NCBI GenBank assembly: GCA_041744075.1 | Contig: JBGTLQ010000270.1 | Coordinates: 1 to 16,293, forward strand | Source: JAJTZA01 sp041744075 | Lineage (GTDB): Bacteria > Verrucomicrobiota > Verrucomicrobiia > Chthoniobacterales > Terrimicrobiaceae | Length of the DNA stretch: 16,293 nucleotides | Reading direction: 5' to 3' | Shown: piece after piece, positions 15,241 through 16,293 of the stretch | Layout: every line of letters starts with the position of its first letter | How positions within the stretch are numbered: the first letter of the stretch is position 1 | The notes under the pieces: generated by a model | What the model saw: only the letters and a program-made list of their open reading frames with translations | The model's database searches: none | What the model was told of the DNA's origin: nothing | Program-made: the position numbers and the translations under genes

Positions 15241-15267
15241 GGCAGCATGGGGAGCACCCCCGCTGCC
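15241..15267. terminator. Hairpin between convergent genes, possible bidirectional terminator
   Basis: GGCAGC pairs with GCTGCC, and an inner GGGG-AGCA-CCCC stem-loop is separated from it by a small AT/C internal loop. It lies between the plus-strand stop at 15156 and the minus-strand stop at 15282, where a two-way terminator is expected. Neither side has a T-run, so intrinsic termination would be weak. The rest of the 125-bp gap shows nothing I can name. Confidence 0.35.
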
Positions 15268-15281
15268 AGGCGCAGTGTGCG

Positions 15282-16293
15282 TTACCCCCTGTCGGAGGAG
15301 TAGCCATCCGACGCCGCCGGATACACAAGGCGGCCCGTGCCGGACGACAGGAATTCGACGGCCAGTTTCTTCACAAGGGAACGCAGATGATCGGCTTGCC
15401 CAATCAAGATCTCCAGCGAACGGTCGAGGGACCTCTCGGAATCGGGGTAGGATCTGATAGCCTTTAGGTCCGAAACGCTGAACTCTTCCTCGGCAAGGGT
15501 GAACTGGTCCATTAGGCGGACCGACAGATCCTCGGGATCGGGCACCTCCTCGTCGTAGATCAGTTTTGCCGCTTCGCCGCCCCACGCTATGCAACTGCGC
15601 TCGAAACTGTCCGCGTAATCGAACTTGCAGTTCCCGGTGACCATGAGAGAGCCCCAGACCTCGCCGCCACCACGGTTCCGGACGGAAACGGTCGCATTGC
15701 CCCCCAAGGCGATCGTGACGAGGTAGTGTCCAAGCTCGTGCGTGAGGACGTTCTTTAGATCGAAGATGAAGATGCGATCCTCCGATTGCTCATAGGATAC
15801 CAACGAGCGCTTCGGCGACGTCTTTCGTTTGTTTGTTTTGGTGGATCGCCCCGTGCAGCCGAGATTCCTCAAGAAATTTCTCGGCACCCCGCGCACCTGG
15901 AGGTCCTGAGGCCATTCGTCCCAGTCGCCACCGTGGCTATCACGGAGTCGGAGTTCCCGACAGTCTTCGATAGGACGACGTCCGAGTTGCTTCAAGAAGA
16001 ACGCCACGTTCCGTTCACGGCATAGATCCCGAAGCTCTCGGGCCCACCCGAGATCAAATGGCCGAACGGCATCTTTGCGGCCACTCTCTCCACCCGCTAT
16101 GAGCCACGAGATTCCGTCGAGATTGAGTTGATCGGGTGGGATGCGAGCCCAGAGGGGTTCGACGGAGAGACCTCTGACCGACGCGTCAACCTCACGGAGT
16201 TGATCGATCCGCTCGAGCGTGTCAGGACCAGTGAGGGTCGTCATAGCACATACATTTTTCGGGAATCCACCAATTCGCTGCCCGAACCGGGCC
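15282..16293 (-). CDS. DUF5131 (phage Gp37/Gp68-like) domain joined to M41-like HELGH metallopeptidase domain, 5' end missing
   Basis: The frame is open to the right edge. The ATG at 16244 is internal, because the 16 codons upstream of it read GGFPKNVCA and continue the DUF5131 pattern (FPxNVxxG..., then RIDQLREV, LSVEPLW, ISWLIAGGESG, RPFDLGWARELRDLC, VAFFLKQLG, GGDWDEWP). DUF5131 is a radical-SAM-related family often encoded next to TcmP. Only its C-terminal half is in the window. After a basic linker (TKTNKRKTSPKR) the same frame carries about 170 residues with LTHELGHYLVTIALGG (HELGH codons near 15726-15740), a CIAWGGEAAKLIYD block and EEFSVSDLKAIRSY, whose Asp fits the third zinc ligand of M41/FtsH-like peptidases. 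The pairing in one polypeptide is unusual. A frame slip joining two neighbouring genes cannot be excluded, since the linker is of low quality. It converges on the CRR6-like gene. Confidence 0.7.
   Translation of the reverse strand, partial: ARFGQRIGGFPKNVCAMTTLTGPDTLERIDQLREVDASVRGLSVEPLWARIPPDQLNLDGISWLIAGGESGRKDAVRPFDLGWARELRDLCRERNVAFFLKQLGRRPIEDCRELRLRDSHGGDWDEWPQDLQVRGVPRNFLRNLGCTGRSTKTNKRKTSPKRSLVSYEQSEDRIFIFDLKNVLTHELGHYLVTIALGGNATVSVRNRGGGEVWGSLMVTGNCKFDYADSFERSCIAWGGEAAKLIYDEEVPDPEDLSVRLMDQFTLAEEEFSVSDLKAIRSYPDSERSLDRSLEILIGQADHLRSLVKKLAVEFLSSGTGRLVYPAASDGYSSDRG

Noticed and set aside
16242..16244. ATG as start of the DUF5131-metallopeptidase gene
   Set aside because: The frame stays open upstream to the window edge and the upstream codons match the DUF5131 pattern, so this Met is internal.
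1..16293. CRISPR array, insertion sequence, integrase, tRNA or attachment-site repeat
   Set aside because: I looked for spaced direct repeats, transposase or recombinase motifs and tRNA-like folds and saw none. The island's borders are probably outside the window.

Overview
This window is an accessory (defence-island) region of a bacterial genome. The core is the 3' part of a BREX phage-defence locus: pglZ (type A alkaline-phosphatase-like) followed by an overlapping brxL (AAA+ ATPase). Base composition looks to be in the mid-50s % GC. None of the ten or so start sites I inspected carries a clear GGAGG-type ribosome-binding site, which hints at a phylum that often initiates without Shine-Dalgarno pairing, such as Verrucomicrobiota, Planctomycetota or Bacteroidota. 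That placement is weak inference. I see no tRNA, rRNA, insertion sequence, integrase or CRISPR array.

Layout. (1) 2-406 (+): C-terminal end of a DUF262/HNH (GmrSD/BrxU-like) nuclease, cut by the left edge. (2) 508-4906 (-): a compact three-gene cassette pointing against its neighbours. In transcription order it holds an unrecognised 594-aa protein, a DUF6602-type protein whose PD-(D/E)XK active site looks degenerate, and a DUF4238 protein. (3) 4907-4987: a short divergent promoter region with a perfect inverted repeat, CTTGCAA-N8-TTGCAAG, the likely operator of the next gene. (4) 4988-11245 (+): a tight operon of an HTH/ImmA-IrrE metallopeptidase regulator, a small PIN-domain protein, pglZ and brxL, with gaps of 13 bp and 1 bp and then an 11-bp overlap. 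(5) 11313-12605 (+): a second, larger PIN protein with a coiled coil and an unassigned C-terminal domain. (6) 12685-15156 (+): a TPR plus HExxH metallopeptidase-like gene, split by an apparent +1 frameshift at a G5 run, followed by a 165-aa protein resembling the CRR6 (chlororespiratory reduction 6) family. (7) 15282-16293 (-): a DUF5131 (phage Gp37/Gp68-like) domain joined in one frame to an M41-like HELGH metallopeptidase domain, running off the right edge.

How they may work together. BREX normally needs brxA, brxB, brxC and pglX as well. These are not in the window and are expected to the left, upstream of the truncated HNH gene. The divergent cassette and the HTH-ImmA/PIN pair sit where accessory genes are often found, ahead of pglZ. 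The HTH-ImmA protein probably controls both the reverse cassette and the pglZ-brxL operon from the shared 81-bp promoter region. The most unusual points are the MIT_C-like phospholipase-D-fold C-terminus of BrxL in place of a Lon-like domain, the uncharacterised reverse three-gene cassette, the TPR-metallopeptidase/CRR6-like pair and the DUF5131-M41 fusion.
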